Shown here: one piece after another, positions 1 to 12,918 of the stretch
How the letters are laid out: each line of letters begins with the position of its first letter
How positions within the stretch are numbered: the stretch's first letter is position 1
Source: Phytophthora quininea
Lineage: Eukaryota > Oomycota > Peronosporomycetes > Peronosporales > Peronosporaceae
Assembly: GCA_011947345.1 (NCBI GenBank)
Contig: JAAVTG010000235.1
Span: forward strand, 25,341-89,340
Direction of reading: 5' to 3'
DNA length: 64,000 nt
Made by a program: the position numbers and the translations under genes
Notes under the pieces: generated by a model
Database searches by the model: none
The model's input: only the letters and a program-made list of their open reading frames with translations
What the model was told of the DNA's origin: nothing

Positions 1-1280
1 TGCAGGACCTGACGGCGCAAGTGGTGGACTTCGCGGACATGTGAGACTGCAACTATTTGCTGCGCTGCTAGCAGGACTAACGCGCTAGATTGCTGCAGCT
101 CAGGGTTGGTGAAGCTCGCGATGGACAGGAAGCGATCCTTGCGAGAGGTGCTGAACGCCTCGGACTACTCGCTCGTACTCTCGGCGAGGGACTACATCAG
201 TGATTTGGTGGGTGGATGCATAGCAGTCCAATGTTGCCCCTAACACCAGGAGGCTAATTTTTTTGTTGCAATGGAGCAGAACCCACCGAGCTCCAAGGCC
301 ACGGGCTTTATGATCGAGACAAGTGGCGGCCGACGCGCCGTCTCCGTCCAAGAGTTTATGCAGGCAGCGGAGATGTTGCGTCCGGAGCTCATTGTGCCGC
401 TGGCGGACGAAATCCCGATTGACAAGGGCCGCAACCGCCATCGCGCTTCCGTGCAGACGACACTGGATTGGCTTGATGCCTGCCAAGAACGCAATGCCTC
501 CGGTACGCCCATGTGCGGGGTGGTCGTTGGAGGGAACGACGAGTTACTGCGACGTATGAGCGCTGGCGAAACAAGCAAGCGCAATGTACAGGCAGTGCTG
601 CTTAGCGGATTGAGCCCCTGTACTGACAAGGCGAAGCGGTTAGCTTTGATCGACGCCGTCGTAAGTGAGATCGAGCCGGCAGTGCTTCCACGGCTCGTTA
701 ACGGGATTGGCCACCCGTTGGATGTTCTTGATGCAGTTGACAGCGGTGTCGACGCGTTTGTGTCGCCCTACCCGGCAACAGTGACCAAGGCTGGCTCTGC
801 GATGATATTCTGGATCAGCAATGCCGACGATGCTGATAGTGCTGGCCAGCGCGACAGTGAGCGAGAACGCTCGGGCGGCATCCTCCATTTGCGAGAGCCG
901 CGATTCGCGACAGATTTCGGCTCGCTGATGGTCGGCTGCAGCTGCTTTGCTTGCAAGAATTATACGCGGGCCTACATCCACCACTTGCTCAATGTCCGTG
1001 AGATGCTCGGCGACATTCTGCTGTACTTGCACAACCTGCAGCACTACTACCAGCTCTTCAGCGAGATTCGGGCGACCATAGAGAGCGAGCGGTTTGACGC
1101 CTTCCAGGCCGAATTTGCGAGCAGGTTTGAAAAGTTTCTACCGCGCCGGCAACCATTATTCCTGCGGCGGTGGTGGAGCGAAAGCGCAAAGTAGATAATG
1201 AAAAGGCAGTCGCCAAAGCTGCCAAGGCCAAGGTGACCGCAGAGAAGCACGGGGCCCCTGTCCGAAATCAGCCAGTGTAA
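1..1280 (+). CDS. QTRT2: Queuine tRNA-ribosyltransferase accessory subunit 2 (3' part)
   Basis: C-terminal part of the non-catalytic subunit of the eukaryotic tRNA-guanine transglycosylase, which with QTRT1 exchanges queuine into the wobble position of tRNAs with GUN anticodons. Seen: a LPRLVNGIGHPLDVLDAV block typical of the TGT barrel and a zinc site CSCFACKNYTRAYIHHLL followed by an H in LYLHNL. The gene enters from the left edge. Exons that keep frame are 3-40, 99-207 and about 277 onward; the introns are 41-98 and 208-276. As read, the frame stops at 1194 with an odd Arg/Trp tail. One extra A in the A4 run at 1130-1133 would instead give a lysine-rich tail ending at the stop 1278-1280, which looks more natural. 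The coiled-coil gene converges on it from the right, about 50 bp away. Confidence 0.85.
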
Positions 1281-1330
1281 AACATGGTGTTGCGAACTAC
1301 CATACGCCTCCTTTCCTATGCTGTAAGGCA

Positions 1331-1880
1331 TCACTCTTCGCCGTCGTTGTTATTGCTCCGTTTCGTCTTGCTCGGGGTTTTGCTGTTGGATGAAAGGCGT
1401 GTCTTCACCATCGTTTTGCTCCTGGTTGGAATAGCTTTTGTCTTGGCTTTGCTGTTGAATTTGTCGGCCCCATCAACATAAATTGACGTTTGCTGCTTCA
1501 GCAGGTAGTCCACGATGACACCACGAGCCTTTAGGGCATCTTCTAACCGGTCTAGTTGTGTGCGAGCCTGTGTCAAGTCGCGCTCTGCCTTCTCAGCGCG
1601 AGCCTCCACTGCGTCTGGCGCATCTTCCGCCAATCGTCTCAGCCGGGTCTCCTGAACTTGCGTCTCCCTCGCAACAGCCTCAGCTTGTTGTGCTGCCTCC
1701 CTTGCGGCTCGTGCTTTAAGCAGATCTTCCCGCAGTTGCTTTGCGGCGGTCTCTAACTCGCTGCCCCGTGTCGCGGTAACCCGGGATGTTACCAAGCAGG
1801 TAAATTTATAAATGAGCAAAACAATATGCAATGAGCGCGCGCTAACTCTCCTATAGTCCTCGCGCTCGTGTCGAATGCAT
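1331..1880 (-). pseudogene. 3' block of the broken coiled-coil gene
   Basis: Open frame up to the copia insertion. From about 1760 downward it encodes a heptad-rich stretch (ELETAAKQLREDLLKARAA, then AERDLTQARTQLDRLEDAL), followed by a Ser/Lys-rich tail that stops at 1331. The stretch next to the copia LTR (about 1770-1880) is not coiled-coil-like. It may be part of an intron, with a candidate acceptor GGGCAG just upstream of the CGAGTTAGAG start of the helix. The stop lies about 50 bp from the QTRT2 stop, so the two genes are tail to tail. Confidence 0.6.
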
Positions 1881-2102
1881 TGTAGGTTGTTGGTAGAGTT
1901 TGTTGGTCCGTCGTATATTGAGAAGTGAATAGCTAGCTTACCCCATCCTTGCTGCCCTTGCTGCCCTCGCTGTCCGTGGCGTCCTTGATGCCCGTCCTTG
2001 GGTCCAGCCGCCAGTGCTTTCCCAATCGCGTGGGAGGCGGCTGAGCCGGTCCTCCGAACCGCAGTCTTTGCTGTGGTCCGCGTGGACCAGGCTCTTCCAA
2101 CA
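1881..2102 (-). repeat. Copia 3' LTR
   Basis: 222-bp direct repeat of 6539-6760 with about three substitutions, TG...CA ends, flanked on the outside by tgcat. Confidence 0.93.
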
Positions 2103-2120
2103 CTCCTCCTCGGCCGTCAC

Positions 2121-5100
2121 CTACGTCAACTTGACGATTTGGCGCAACTCCGCCATCCTGGGCGCCGGGAAGGCCTTGGTCAACAGATCCGCCTTCATCA
2201 GGCTCGACTCGACGTACTTGGGCTGCACGATGCCCTTGCGAGCGTAGTCGCAGATGAACTTGATCCGGATGTCGACGTGCTTGGCGCTCGCCATGCTGTC
2301 CTCGGACTCCAGCTGCTTGATGGCGGCCTGGTTGTCCATGTGCATGGGCATGGGCTGGGAGACGGCAAAGTGTAGCTCGCGCACCAGCTCACGTAGTCCG
2401 AGCAGCTCGCGTCCGACATGGGAGGCCGACGTGAACTCGGCCTCCATCGTGGACAACGACTCGCCCGTCTGCTTCTTGCAGATCCAGTCCACGATCGCTC
2501 CATCCATGGTGACCACGACCCCGGTCACCGACTTCCGGTCACCCTTGTCGGCCGCGAAGTCCGCGTCGCTCCAGCTCTCTACCTGGATGCAGCGCCCGTC
2601 GGCCACGCCGGCGTCCATGCGGAGCTTGAGGGTCTTGGTGGCCTTCAAGTATCGCACGATCCTCTTTGCGAGCTTCCAGTCGCTCGTCCGCGGTTGGTGA
2701 GTGTGCCTGGTTGCCTTGTGCACCGCGAAACTGATGTCAGGCCTGGTGCACCGGGCGATCCAGAGCAAACTGCCGACCAGCGACTGAAAGCTCCGAATCG
2801 TGGGCTCGCCATTGGCGCCGACGCTCGGCAGCAGCTGCAGCTCTTGGGGCTCAGCGTCGTTGGCCTCTTCGCCGATGGGCGTCTTGACGCCGTTCGCGTC
2901 CGCCAGCCCGAACTGCTCCAGCAGCTCTTCAATGACGGCTTGTTGGTCTAAGCTGTAGCCGTCTGTCTCGTCGAGATGCACGCGCATCCCAAGGAACTTG
3001 CCCACCTTGCCCAAATCCTTGATAGACAGGATCTTCATGGCCACAAAGAAGTCCTCGACCAGGTCCGGTTTGGACGCGGTGACCGGCAGGTCATCCACGT
3101 ACACGCCCACGATGGTCATGTCGTTGCCTTCGCGCTTGTAGTAGAGGCACATGTCCGTGATGCAGCGCGTGAAGCCCAGCTCCTCCAGCTTGGAGTGCAG
3201 CAGCTGGCTTCACAACCTCCCGGCCTACTTCAGGCCGTACAGCGACTTCTTCAGCCGCAGCGCGATCTTTTTGTAGCTGCTCACGCCGCACGCGCGCAAC
3301 ACCTCCTCGGGCACGATCATGCCCTTGGGGATGGCCAGGTAGATCTCCAAGTGCTGCTCCTTCTCAGCCTTCACGTGCGCGTTGGGGATGTCCCCGTGTC
3401 TGGCCGGCACGCGCTAGCGCCGCGCAAACACCAGGATCACCTTGACGGTGCTCAGCTCCATGACTGCGGTGAACGTGAGGTTATAGTCGATGCCGTACAG
3501 CTGCTCGTTGCCGCAGGCCACCAGGCGGGCCTTGAAACGCTCGATGGCGCCGTCGGCGTCGGTCTTGGTCTTGAAGACCCACTTCGTGTGTAGCACGTGG
3601 CTGCCGACTGGCGGCACCTCCAACGCCTTCAGCTCTTCGACTATCGCCATTGTCCACTCGTCCTTGAGCGGGCTCTTCATGGCCTCCCCGTAATTCTTCG
3701 GGTCGGCCTCCCGCACGCTGTTCACCACGTGGGGTGCCGCTACATCCTTGCTGGCGCCGGTGTTCTCCAGCGACGCCGCCTTCCGCGTGACCGACCTCGT
3801 CTGGTGTCTCTCGCGCGTCCAGCGGCTCTTTGCGCGGCGCTTGCCCTTGGTCTTTGCGGCCGCCACCGCGCGCTGTGGGTCTCCATGGGCCTCTTCCGCA
3901 TTCTCCTCCTCCGCGTCCTGGAGGTGTACGCGCCTGTCCTGCTCGTTCTGGGTGACTGTGAGTGTCTCCACGTTCCGCACGTGCTGCGTCACCACAACGA
4001 CCCTGTCCTTGGGGAGGTACACTCTGTACCCCTTCATCTCGTCGCTCTTGCCGACGATCATGCCCGACTTGCCGCGCTCGCCCAACGACTTGTTCTTGGC
4101 GCCGCGGTGCACTGTGCACGGCGACCCGAAAGCTACGATGTCGCTGATGTCGGGGGTGCGCTTGGTCAGCATCTGCATGGGCGACTTGCACCCCGGGTTG
4201 CTCTTGCTCGGGCTCCGGTTCAGGATGTAGGCGGCGTACTCAGCGGCGTCTCCCCAGAAGATCAGCGGTAGCCCGCACGAGAACACAATGCTATGCACCA
4301 TGTTCATAATGGTGCGGTGCATGCGCTCGGGCTTGCCGTTGCTGGCCTGGTTCCTGGGCTCGCTGATCTAGCACGCGATACCGGTCTGCTCGCAGAAGAG
4401 GTCCAGGGGCTTGTACTCTCCTCCGCCGTCCGTGCGCAGGACGTGGATTCGGCAGTTGAACTGGCGCTCGAAAAGGCCATGAAGTGCTTGAACTTCAGCG
4501 CCGCCATGTCCTTGGTCTTGGCCAGGAATATGCGGCAGTAGTTCGTCCGGTGGTCGATGAAGTTCACCAGGTAGCGGTTCCCCAGCCTGTCCCTGAGCGT
4601 CACGGGCCCCTTCAGGTCCGAGCAGATCACGCCGCCGATGGGCGAATTGGCGCCCGTGTCCTTGCGCGACTGCGCGTTCTTGGTCTGCTTGCCCTGCGCG
4701 CAGGTCAGGCAGTTGTCGCGCTTGTGGTCAGTGAGCGCGATCCCCGAGGCCGGGTCCTTCGCGATCTTCACGATGGTGTCGTAATTCAAGTGGCCGAGTC
4801 TGCGGTGGAACTGCATGAGCGTCCCGACCTGCACGTCCGGTCCGACACCTTCCTGGGCCTCCGCCAATGCTGCCATCAGCACGTCTCCAGCGCTGCGACC
4901 ACTCTCTTGGTTTGTGGTGTGTACCACGAGCACGTTGTTGCGCCGGTGCACGTCCAACACCGCGGGCCCCTTGCCCGACGTCGCCGCTATCACGCGGTGC
5001 GGGCCTCGGTACTCGATCCTGAAGCCCTTCTTCTCCAGCAAGCCATACGAGAAAATGTTCCTCTCGAGGTTCTCGGCGTACTGCACGTCAAGCAGCTTTA

Positions 5101-6534
5101 CCTTGGTCTTCTTGCCCATGGCCGTGGTCTCCAGCATCACGCTGCCACGCTTGGTCACCTTCAGGGTCCCGCCGTCCGCGGCAACGCACTGACTCTCGAA
5201 GTCCTCCGCGTCCTCGAGCAGGTTCACGTCGTTCACGAGGTGCCTGCTCGACCCCGTGTCCAGGATCCAGTGACCCCTGTCCAACTCGTCGTGGCCCACC
5301 GCGAGCGTGAAGTCCACGTGGCCGCCCTGGTTCCCCTCCTTCGTTTTCGACGGACACGCGGCCTTCAAATGTCCCTGCTTGCCGCACTTGAAACACTTGC
5401 GGGTGTCCACCCGCTCCTCGTTGATGTCGTTCACGACGTCGTGGCCGATGTTCTTCGTGCAGAGCTGGATCTCCGTCGACTGGGCGAAGTGGGCCAGCTC
5501 CTCCGCCTGGCGGAGGTAGTCTGTGCGGTTGAGGTTCAGCCGTGACAGCATTGACACGCGCATCCCAGGGTCGGCGTAATGGACGATGTTGTCCAGCACC
5601 AGGTTCTCCGCGCCTCCGCACGCCTCGCTGACCGCCACCAAGTACAGGTAGTGCTCGGTCCAGCTGCGCTTGGCGGTCTTGGGTGCCGTGAACATCTTCA
5701 TGCTCTGCGCCGGGGTGATCTTGGTGGCAAAGTGTGCAGCAGCCGCTGCATGGCGTGCTCCAGCCTCGGGCTCTCGTTCCACCAGCCTTCAACCTGCTGG
5801 TTGTAGTATCTCTTGGCCATCCCGGTGACGTGGTGGCCGAGGATGTCGACCTTGACCTCCTCCGTCCACGCAAAGCCGCTCGCACGCTCCGCAAACTGGA
5901 TCTGTCGCACGAACCGCTTGCCCCACGACAAGAATCCGCTGCCGAGGCCTTGGTACAGCTCTTTGCCGTCGAAGTGGCGGATGCCAAGCTTGCGCTGGCG
6001 CGTGTCGGGCACGCGCAGGAAACTCTGGACTGGCGGCTGCATGCCGAGTCCCATGGCGGGCGGGTGGGCGCCCGGCTGGTACATGCACGGGGGCACGTAG
6101 TGCTGGGGTAGCGTTGGCTGCGGAGCTTGAGCCACCTCCACGTTGGCTGCCTCCTCGTCCCCGTACCCGTTCTGCCTCACGCCGAAGTACGTGCCCGGTG
6201 ACACGAGCAAGTCGCGCGGCGGCGGCGTCTCGTCCAGCGCGTGCCGGTCCATGGGCTTCCCGAGTCCGATCGCCGATTCGAAGATGCTTAACTCGCGCGA
6301 GGGGCGTCTGTCGTGCTCCTCCTGCCGCAACTGGGAGGGCTCCAGGCGCTCCATACGCTCAGCGAGGTTCGTGAGGAGGCCCAGCAGCTTCTCCTGCGGG
6401 TCCTCCGGCTTGGGCAGGTCCTTGACTGCCTCAACAGCAGCCCCGTACTGGCCGTTGGCGTCCTTCCTGGCGGCCTTGGCTTCCGGGGTTGCAGGAGCTT
6501 CGCTCCCGGCGACGGCTTGTGTTCTTGAGCTCAT
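2121..6534 (-). CDS. Copia Gag-Pol polyprotein (frameshifted)
   Basis: Gag starts at 6534 (MSSRTQAVAG). The Gag frame shifts at the AAA run 5729-5731, where one more base restores the frame. Then come a zinc knuckle CFKCGKQGHLKAACP, the aspartic protease motif WILDTGSSRHLV, the GAG-pre-integrase block HRRLGHLNYDTI, and the integrase start VICSDLKGP. Further downstream (from about 4480) the frame is broken again by indels and stops. The reverse transcriptase YVDDL box lies near 3090 and the RNase H DADFAADKGD block near 2550; the last frame ends at the stop at 2121. Domain order integrase before RT is diagnostic of copia. Several breaks between 3150 and 4500 suggest this copy no longer makes the full polyprotein, although homopolymer read errors may contribute. 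Confidence 0.85.
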
Positions 6535-6538
6535 AACC

Positions 6539-6760
6539 TGTAGGTTGTTGGTAGAGTTTGTTGGTCCGTCGTATATTGAGAAGTGAATAGCTAGCTTACC
6601 CCGTCCTTGCTGCCCTTGCTGCCCTCGCTGTCCGTGGCGTCCTTGATGCCCGTCCTTGGGTCCAGCCGCCAGTGCTTTCCCAATCGCGTGGGAGGCGGCT
6701 GAGCCGGTCCTCCAAACCGCAGTCTTTGTTGTGGTCCGCGTGGACCAGGCTCTTCCAACA
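6539..6760 (-). repeat. Copia 5' LTR
   Basis: 222-bp LTR. The internal sequence right after it on the minus strand (GGTTATGAGCTC) resembles the initiator-tRNA primer site used by copia elements and overlaps the probable gag ATG at 6534. Confidence 0.9.
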
Positions 6761-7103
6761 TGCATCTATGGCACGTGCCAGCGCCCACACAGGTTGGAGT
6801 CCGCGTGCCTCGCTCCCACCAGCTTGAGCCGGCGCGTGCCTTGCCGCCCGTAGCTTAGTCTGGGGGCACTGATTGGTACTCCGGCGCGTGCTGCACCAAG
6901 CTGCCCAACCCAAGCCTGAATCTTCGACCGTAATCACGGCGACACCCCGCTGGACTGCGCGACGCAGCTCATCCTCGTGATTGTCGTCGATGCCGGTCAG
7001 TTGGAGCTCCAGCACCTCCAGTCGCTGTTGCAGCTCAAGCTTCTCGTCCGTGAGCTGGTTAATTTGTGTAGCACGATCGGCCAGCTCTCGTTTGGTCGCC
7101 TTC

Positions 7104-7271
7104 TGTTGTAGCGCGGCGAGCGCCACAAGCGCCACGGCAGCGGAGGTTGCAGTCCCAAAAGCCACGGCGCATTGGTTTCGAAACGAACGAAGCATACATA
7201 GGTAGCTGTAGTCGAACGCAGGCTAAGCTAATATACTCACTTCTACTTTTGATCAAGGGCGACAAACAACA
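7104..7271 (+). repeat. Gypsy-A 5' LTR
   Basis: 168 bp, TGTTGTAG to ...AAACAACA, one mismatch to the copy at 12588-12755. Confidence 0.93.
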
Positions 7272-7303
7272 AAGAATTCTTTAGCTGGGGAGTCGCTCCC
7301 AGC

Positions 7304-10300
7304 ATGGAGAAGTCCGACGAGGCGATGGTTCCTCACTCTGAGACGGGGATGCCGATTGCAGTCTACCCGCCACTACCACCATATACAGATCGTGAGTTGA
7401 CGTTGACCCGGGAAACAACGACACGAACGGCGGTAATGCAGGGCGGGGAAGCGCGACACCAAGTTGAAGCGCTTGCTCAGCACTCCGCGGCAGAGCAGCA
7501 GATGACTGCCGAGCAGCTTGGGCAGGTGAAGCGCCAGCAGGACCATCTGGCAGCTAAGACATCGGAATATCTTCAGCAACAGCACGACCAACAGTCGGCC
7601 ATGCTCGAGCAGCAGCAAGACATGAAGCAGCAAATGGAAGAGCACCGGCGTTTCCTCGAAGAGCAGTTCCAATTGTTGAAAGCGGCTGAAGAAGCTGTGG
7701 GGATTCAGGGGAAGCGTCTGGAGAGCCTCGCAGAGGCAGTGCAGCCTCATCTTCAGGCACGCTGGGGTGCTTTCGAGCAAGGAGCGGCACCCCCAACGGT
7801 GAACCGCAGCTCTGAGACGCCTGCTGTCACAGTCGCGGCTGGAACCAACCTGCCTGTACCCCCGATATACAGAGGCAGCTCCAAGAAGGAGAAGCGTGAC
7901 TTCATGGACAGTTACGCCATTTATACACGACGTATTAAAGCGTTGAATCAAGGCACACAAGCGAGTATATTTGTGATGCCTCTCAGTGCTTGCATTGAGC
8001 AAAGCACGATGGTGCGCATTTGTGGCTTTGAGCTTTTCAAAGATGAAAAATATGTTACCGAGACGGAATGGATGAACTACTTTCTGTCCGCTCACATCCC
8101 AGACCACACTGCGTACAAGACTCTGGAGAAAGAAGTGAAAAGTCTCTGCATGAACACTGACTTGCAGGATGCTGAATCACGCCTTTCGCGGCTCATGGCA
8201 GATTTTTACACTATTGTGGACCGATTGAACATGGAAGATGTGATTCAAACGGAACCAAAGAAAGTTGTTGGATATTTAGTGGAGGCTCTAAGACCGCCAG
8301 CCTTTAAGGCGGCTGTGAAGGATCAATTAGGGCGTCAAACGCACAAGACAACGAAGTCAAATATTCAAGCGTTCCTGAAGTGGCTTCGCACGGAACTCGA
8401 AGGGTTCATGCGGTTCGAGGCGCACATCGCGGTGCACTCGGCAACAAAGAGTAGCTTTAACTCGTCACCAACGTTCGGATCGACCGGACCAGGGAAGAAG
8501 GGCCCACGAGGACCTGGAGGAGATAAAGCCACACCGTGCGAGGCTAAGTCAGCGACTCCGATGCGCAAGGCGAAGCTTCCGGTGCCCTCTAAGACAGACA
8601 AGCCGGACAAAAAGTGTTTTAAATGTGGCGATCCGACTCATGGAGTTTTCCAATGCCCCAACATTGCTAGTCCACTGGAGGCAAAGGAAATATATGAGAA
8701 GAGCATGGGAAAGAAGGTGATGAAACCCGTCTTGGCGGCTGTTTGCGAAAGAGCAACGCATGAGTCGTCTGCATCGATACCGTGTCTAGTGATGGGAGTG
8801 GTGGAGACTCTAATCACTCCCGACAGTGCTGCATCCGTTTCTTTGGTGACAATGAAATTGCTTAGAGACTTGAAGTCGGCCGGAGGAGAGGTGGAGATGC
8901 AGTCGTTAGCAAAGCCGTCAAGCGTGACAGGCGTGGGGGCTAAGCCAGTACCTGTTAAATCTAAGGCCAAGCTGAATTTGCGCTTTAGGACTCCAGGAGG
9001 ACCTTTGATTTTGAGGAACGTGATTTGTTGGGTCACGGAGGACCGCCTTCCGCCTGGGGTTGGTGATTTACTGCTTTCGTACTACATCATGGAGCGTTTA
9101 GGCTACAGCTCGAAAAAATTGATTGCAGCGGCTCAGAGTTTACAGGAAGTCTGGGACATGGGGGATGTTGAAGACGACTGTGAACAGGGGTTCTCAAAGG
9201 TTCTTGCATACTCTGGGTCGCCGTCGGCGATCGAGCCCACGCTTGAGGAAATACAAATGCAAGATGACGAAGATCGTGCGTGTTTTCCGAGATTCGACGA
9301 CACAGCCACATCAGAAGTGGACGAGGTGGCCATGGAGTTGGAAAAGAAGCTGGCTGATGTAAGAGAAGCTGGAGCGTCCCGCGAGTATGTAGAGCAGCTG
9401 CGCGTGGTGCTAATGAAATTTAAAGACGTGTTCAGACTGAAAATCGGGAAGGACCCACCCGTTGACATGCCAGCGATGGAGATATCGCTAAAACCGGGAG
9501 CTCTTCCAGTACGGTGCCGGGCGCGGCGCTATTCGCCAGAACACCGTGAATTCTTGAAGCAGCACATAAGTGAATTGCTGGAAGCGGGCTTGTGTTACAG
9601 AAACCCACAGAGTAAGTGGTGCTCGCCTCCCCACATTGTGCGGAAGCCAGGAGTGGGGAATTTCCGGATGACTGTGGATGTAAAACTAGCAAACGAGAAA
9701 GTGGAACAGGTCGTGTGGCCGATGCCGATTCTCGAGGTTGAATTCGACCGCCTCCGAGGATCATCTCGTTACTTCTCGCTAGATTTCTTTAAGGGGTTCT
9801 TTCAATTCGCGATGGCGGCTCACTGCCAGGAGATTTATTCTATTCTCACGGAGGACGGAGTGGTCACACCCACGCGTGTTCTCATGGGAGGAACCAATAG
9901 TGTGGCTCATGTTCAGTCGACAGTGCAAGCCATGTTCGCGGAGGTATTTAACAACGGGTTGCTCATCTGGATTGACGATCTCCTGGGATACGAGAAGGAT
10001 GATGATGGCCTGTTGCAGTTGCTGGTGAAAGTGCTAGAAATTTGCGCTAGTAAAGGACTTAAGCTGAATCCATCGAAATGTGCTTTCTACTTGCGTGAAG
10101 CACTGTGGTGCGGACGCATGGTGTCGGGCGATGGTGTACGCCACGACCCCGCCCGAATTGAGGCACTGATGCGCCTACCGCCGCCATCAGCTGGGAACGA
10201 GTTGCAGCAGTTTATATGCGCTCTGAACTGGATGCGCAGCTCATTACCAGCCTATAACAAGTTAGTTCATCCGCTAGTACTACTCATGGAGGAAGTCTAC

Positions 10301-12422
10301 AACAAAGCGGGTGGTCGGAAGAAGCAGCTCGTACGCAAGGTGGCTCTAAGTGAAACCGGCTGGGGTCGGGAACACCAAGAGTGCTTTGAGCGTTGCAAAA
10401 GTGCGTTGAGCAAGGCGTTGCAGTTGGCTCACCCAGACCCGGATAAGCGCTTGTGCGTCTTCACAGATGCCAGTGACCTGCACTGGGGTGCAGCAGTGAC
10501 TCAGATACCGTTGGAGCAGCAGCACCGACCACTTGGCGAGCAAGAACATCAACCTTTAATGATGCTGAGCGGGACTTTCTCGGGATCAGCTAAGCGCTGG
10601 GCTATAGTTGAAAAGAAGCTTACGCGATAGTGGAGACTTGCCGTAGGGCGGACTACCTGTTGCACAGGGCTGATGGCTTCGCTCTTTTCACAGACCATCG
10701 AAACTTGAGGTACATATTTGATCCGCATGGGGTATCCAGCGCAGTACCCAAGTACACGGCCGACAAGCTGCATCGCTGGTCGCTACTGCTGATGGCCTAC
10801 CGCTACGATATTTTCGATATCGCTGGAGACGAAAATGTATGGGCCGATCTACTATCCAGATGGGGCTCTAGTTTCCTAACTATTTGTGCAATCCGACACC
10901 TGCAAATGCCATTATCGCCGCAGTTGGACTCGGGGTTCGCGTGGCCATCACTCGTGGAGATTCAACGGGCTCAGGATGCTGCATTACCGCCCGAGGGAGC
11001 CAGTAAGGCGGACGACGACAGTATCTGGCGGGTGGATGGAGATAAGATCTGGATTCCTGATGAGATGTCGGAGCTGCAGCTCCGCATTTGTGTCGTGGGG
11101 CATTTCGGTGTAGCAGGACACCGGGCTGCAGGTGTGACTCACTCGACGATTGCTTCAAAGTTCTATTGGAAGAGCTTGAAGGAAGACGTGGTTTTTTCGT
11201 CAAACGTTACTTACACTGTGCTAGTTCAACGGGAGGTCCTCCAATGCCGCGTCCACTTGGTGAAGCTGTCCACGCGGACAAACCCAATGAGGTGATTCAT
11301 TGGGATTACCTGTACATGGGCAAGAGTGATTCAGAACTGCAATATGTACTGGTTATAAAGGACGATGCCTCGAAATTTGTCTGGTTAATGCCTACTGACG
11401 CGGCAACAGCCGAGAACACTTTTGAATTTCTTATGGAGTGGTTTGCAAGCTTTGGTGTGTGCCGTTTTTGGGTGACAGACCAAGGCACACACTTTAAGAA
11501 CAGAATAATTGAGGACATGCAACACGCAATGGGAGCTCACCATCACTTTACAGCAGCTCGTTGCCCGTGGGCGAACGGCACTGTGGAAGTGGTTAACCGC
11601 GAGATCTTGCGGTGCTGCAGGGCGCTGCTGTCTGAGTGGCGACTGCAGCCGACAGACTGGCCCCGCGTGATTAAAATTGTTCAGATGATTCTAAATCATT
11701 CTCCTTGCTCGATTATTGATGGAGTGGCCCCCGTGACAGCCATGACGGGGTTGAGGGCCATGAACCCCACGGACCCCATTGCAGTTCCAGAGCCAGTAGA
11801 GGTGGCTACTCTAGAGGAAATTAAGAGCAGCAGGAAGGTGAACGTCGCTCGTCTGCAAGCTGTGCTGGCCGACATGCACAAGCGCACAGTCACAGCGAAC
11901 AAGAAAAAAGGGCGGCTAGCAAAAACACCGCGGTGGCAAAAAGGCACCACCATGCCGCAATTTGATGTCGGCGATTTCGTACTTTATGCCGATGTTTGGC
12001 AGCATACTCGAGCCAAGCTACGCGTGAAGTGGTGCGGACTCGCCCAGGTCACAGCAGCAGCCTCGAACTGGATCTTTGAAATTGAAAACCTGGTCACGGG
12101 CGAGCGTAGAGAAGCACACGCTAGCCGTTTAAAGTTCTACGCGGACAGCTCGTTAGCGGTCACGGAGGACCTGCTGCGGCACGTCGCTCACAATAGCGAG
12201 GGCCACGTGGTGGACTCGTTTTTGTCCGCACGATACAATACTAAGGAGAAGCGTTATGAACTGCTGGTGCGTTGGCGCGGTCTGGACGCTGCCGAAGACT
12301 CGTGGGAGCCGGCAGTCGTACTGGTCCAGGACGTCCCGGCCGCGGTGAAAGCTTTCGTGCGCTCTCATCACGATGAAGGTGCAGCGCAAGCACTGGGTGA
12401 AGCACTGGGCTTGTCTCTGTAG
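7304..12422 (+). CDS. Gypsy Gag-Pol polyprotein with C-terminal chromodomain
   Basis: Order of domains: coiled-coil Gag N-terminus, Gag, zinc knuckle CFKCGDPTHGVFQCP (about 8615), protease-like TPDSAASVSLV (about 8815), reverse transcriptase with SLDFFKGFFQFAMA and the IWIDDLLGY box (about 9970), RNase H VFTDASDLHWGA (about 10460), HHCC plus DDE integrase (HWDYLY, VTDQGTHF, GTVEVVNRE), and a chromodomain near the end (LLVRWRGLDAAEDSWEP). As read it breaks at 10630 and 11295. Both breaks disappear if one base is added in short runs: G after AAG near 10615, and T in the T6 run 11192-11197. The element may therefore encode a single intact polyprotein. Chromodomains guide chromovirus integration to marked chromatin. 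Confidence 0.88.
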
Positions 12423-12587
12423 CGATACTCGGTTGCTGCTGCCAAGTTGAAGTTGACTTGACCTGGTTGCAGCTTTCCGGTGGTGCAGGAGGGGTCATTG
12501 CGTGTAACACGAAGGTGACCCGACGGTGGCGTAACGTGACGCCACATTGCATACTGACTTTTATACACAGGCTTCGCAGAGGGGAAG

Positions 12588-12755
12588 TGTTGTAGCGCGG
12601 CGAGCGCCACAAGCGCCACGGCAGCGGGGGTTGCAGTCCCAAAAGCCACGGCGCATTGGTTTCGAAACGAACGAAGCATACATAGGTAGCTGTAGTCGAA
12701 CGCAGGCTAAGCTAATATACTCACTTCTACTTTTGATCAAGGGCGACAAACAACA
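12588..12755 (+). repeat. Gypsy-A 3' LTR
   Basis: 168-bp partner of 7104-7271, followed by the ccttc target duplication. Confidence 0.93.
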
Positions 12756-12918
12756 CCTTCTCTTGACGCATAAAAGCCTGGTCGCGCTGCTCCAGCTTCT
12801 TTTGCCACACCTCGACGACAGTCGCGCTCTTCTCCTTTGCCTGCTTGAGCTGTTTTTTGAGCTGGGGCAACAGGGATAGCTGGCCCTGGAGGGCCTTGGT
12901 GCAGTATGCGAGCTGCTC

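Larger units (their letters stand above)
1881..6760 (-). mobile_element. Complete Ty1/copia LTR retrotransposon
   Basis: 4880-bp element in minus orientation, bounded by 222-bp LTRs (1881-2102 and 6539-6760) that begin TG and end CA, and by a perfect 5-bp duplication tgcat (1876-1880 and 6761-6765). A purine-rich tract GAGGAGGAG precedes the 3' LTR. The LTRs differ at about three positions, so the insertion is young. The internal part has the copia order gag, protease, integrase, reverse transcriptase, RNase H. It interrupts the coiled-coil gene. Confidence 0.95.
7104..12755 (+). mobile_element. Complete Ty3/gypsy LTR retrotransposon with chromodomain
   Basis: 5652-bp element with 168-bp LTRs (7104-7271 and 12588-12755, one mismatch) and a perfect 5-bp duplication ccttc (7099-7103 and 12756-12760). 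A purine tract AGAGGGGAAG precedes the 3' LTR. One long Gag-Pol frame fills the interior. Near-identical LTRs indicate a very recent insertion into the coiled-coil gene. Confidence 0.95.

Noticed and set aside
2998..5545. Long plus-strand frames opposite the copia element (for example 4484-5545)
   Set aside because: Antisense shadows of GC-rich Pol sequence, full of His/Leu/Val/Arg with no motif.
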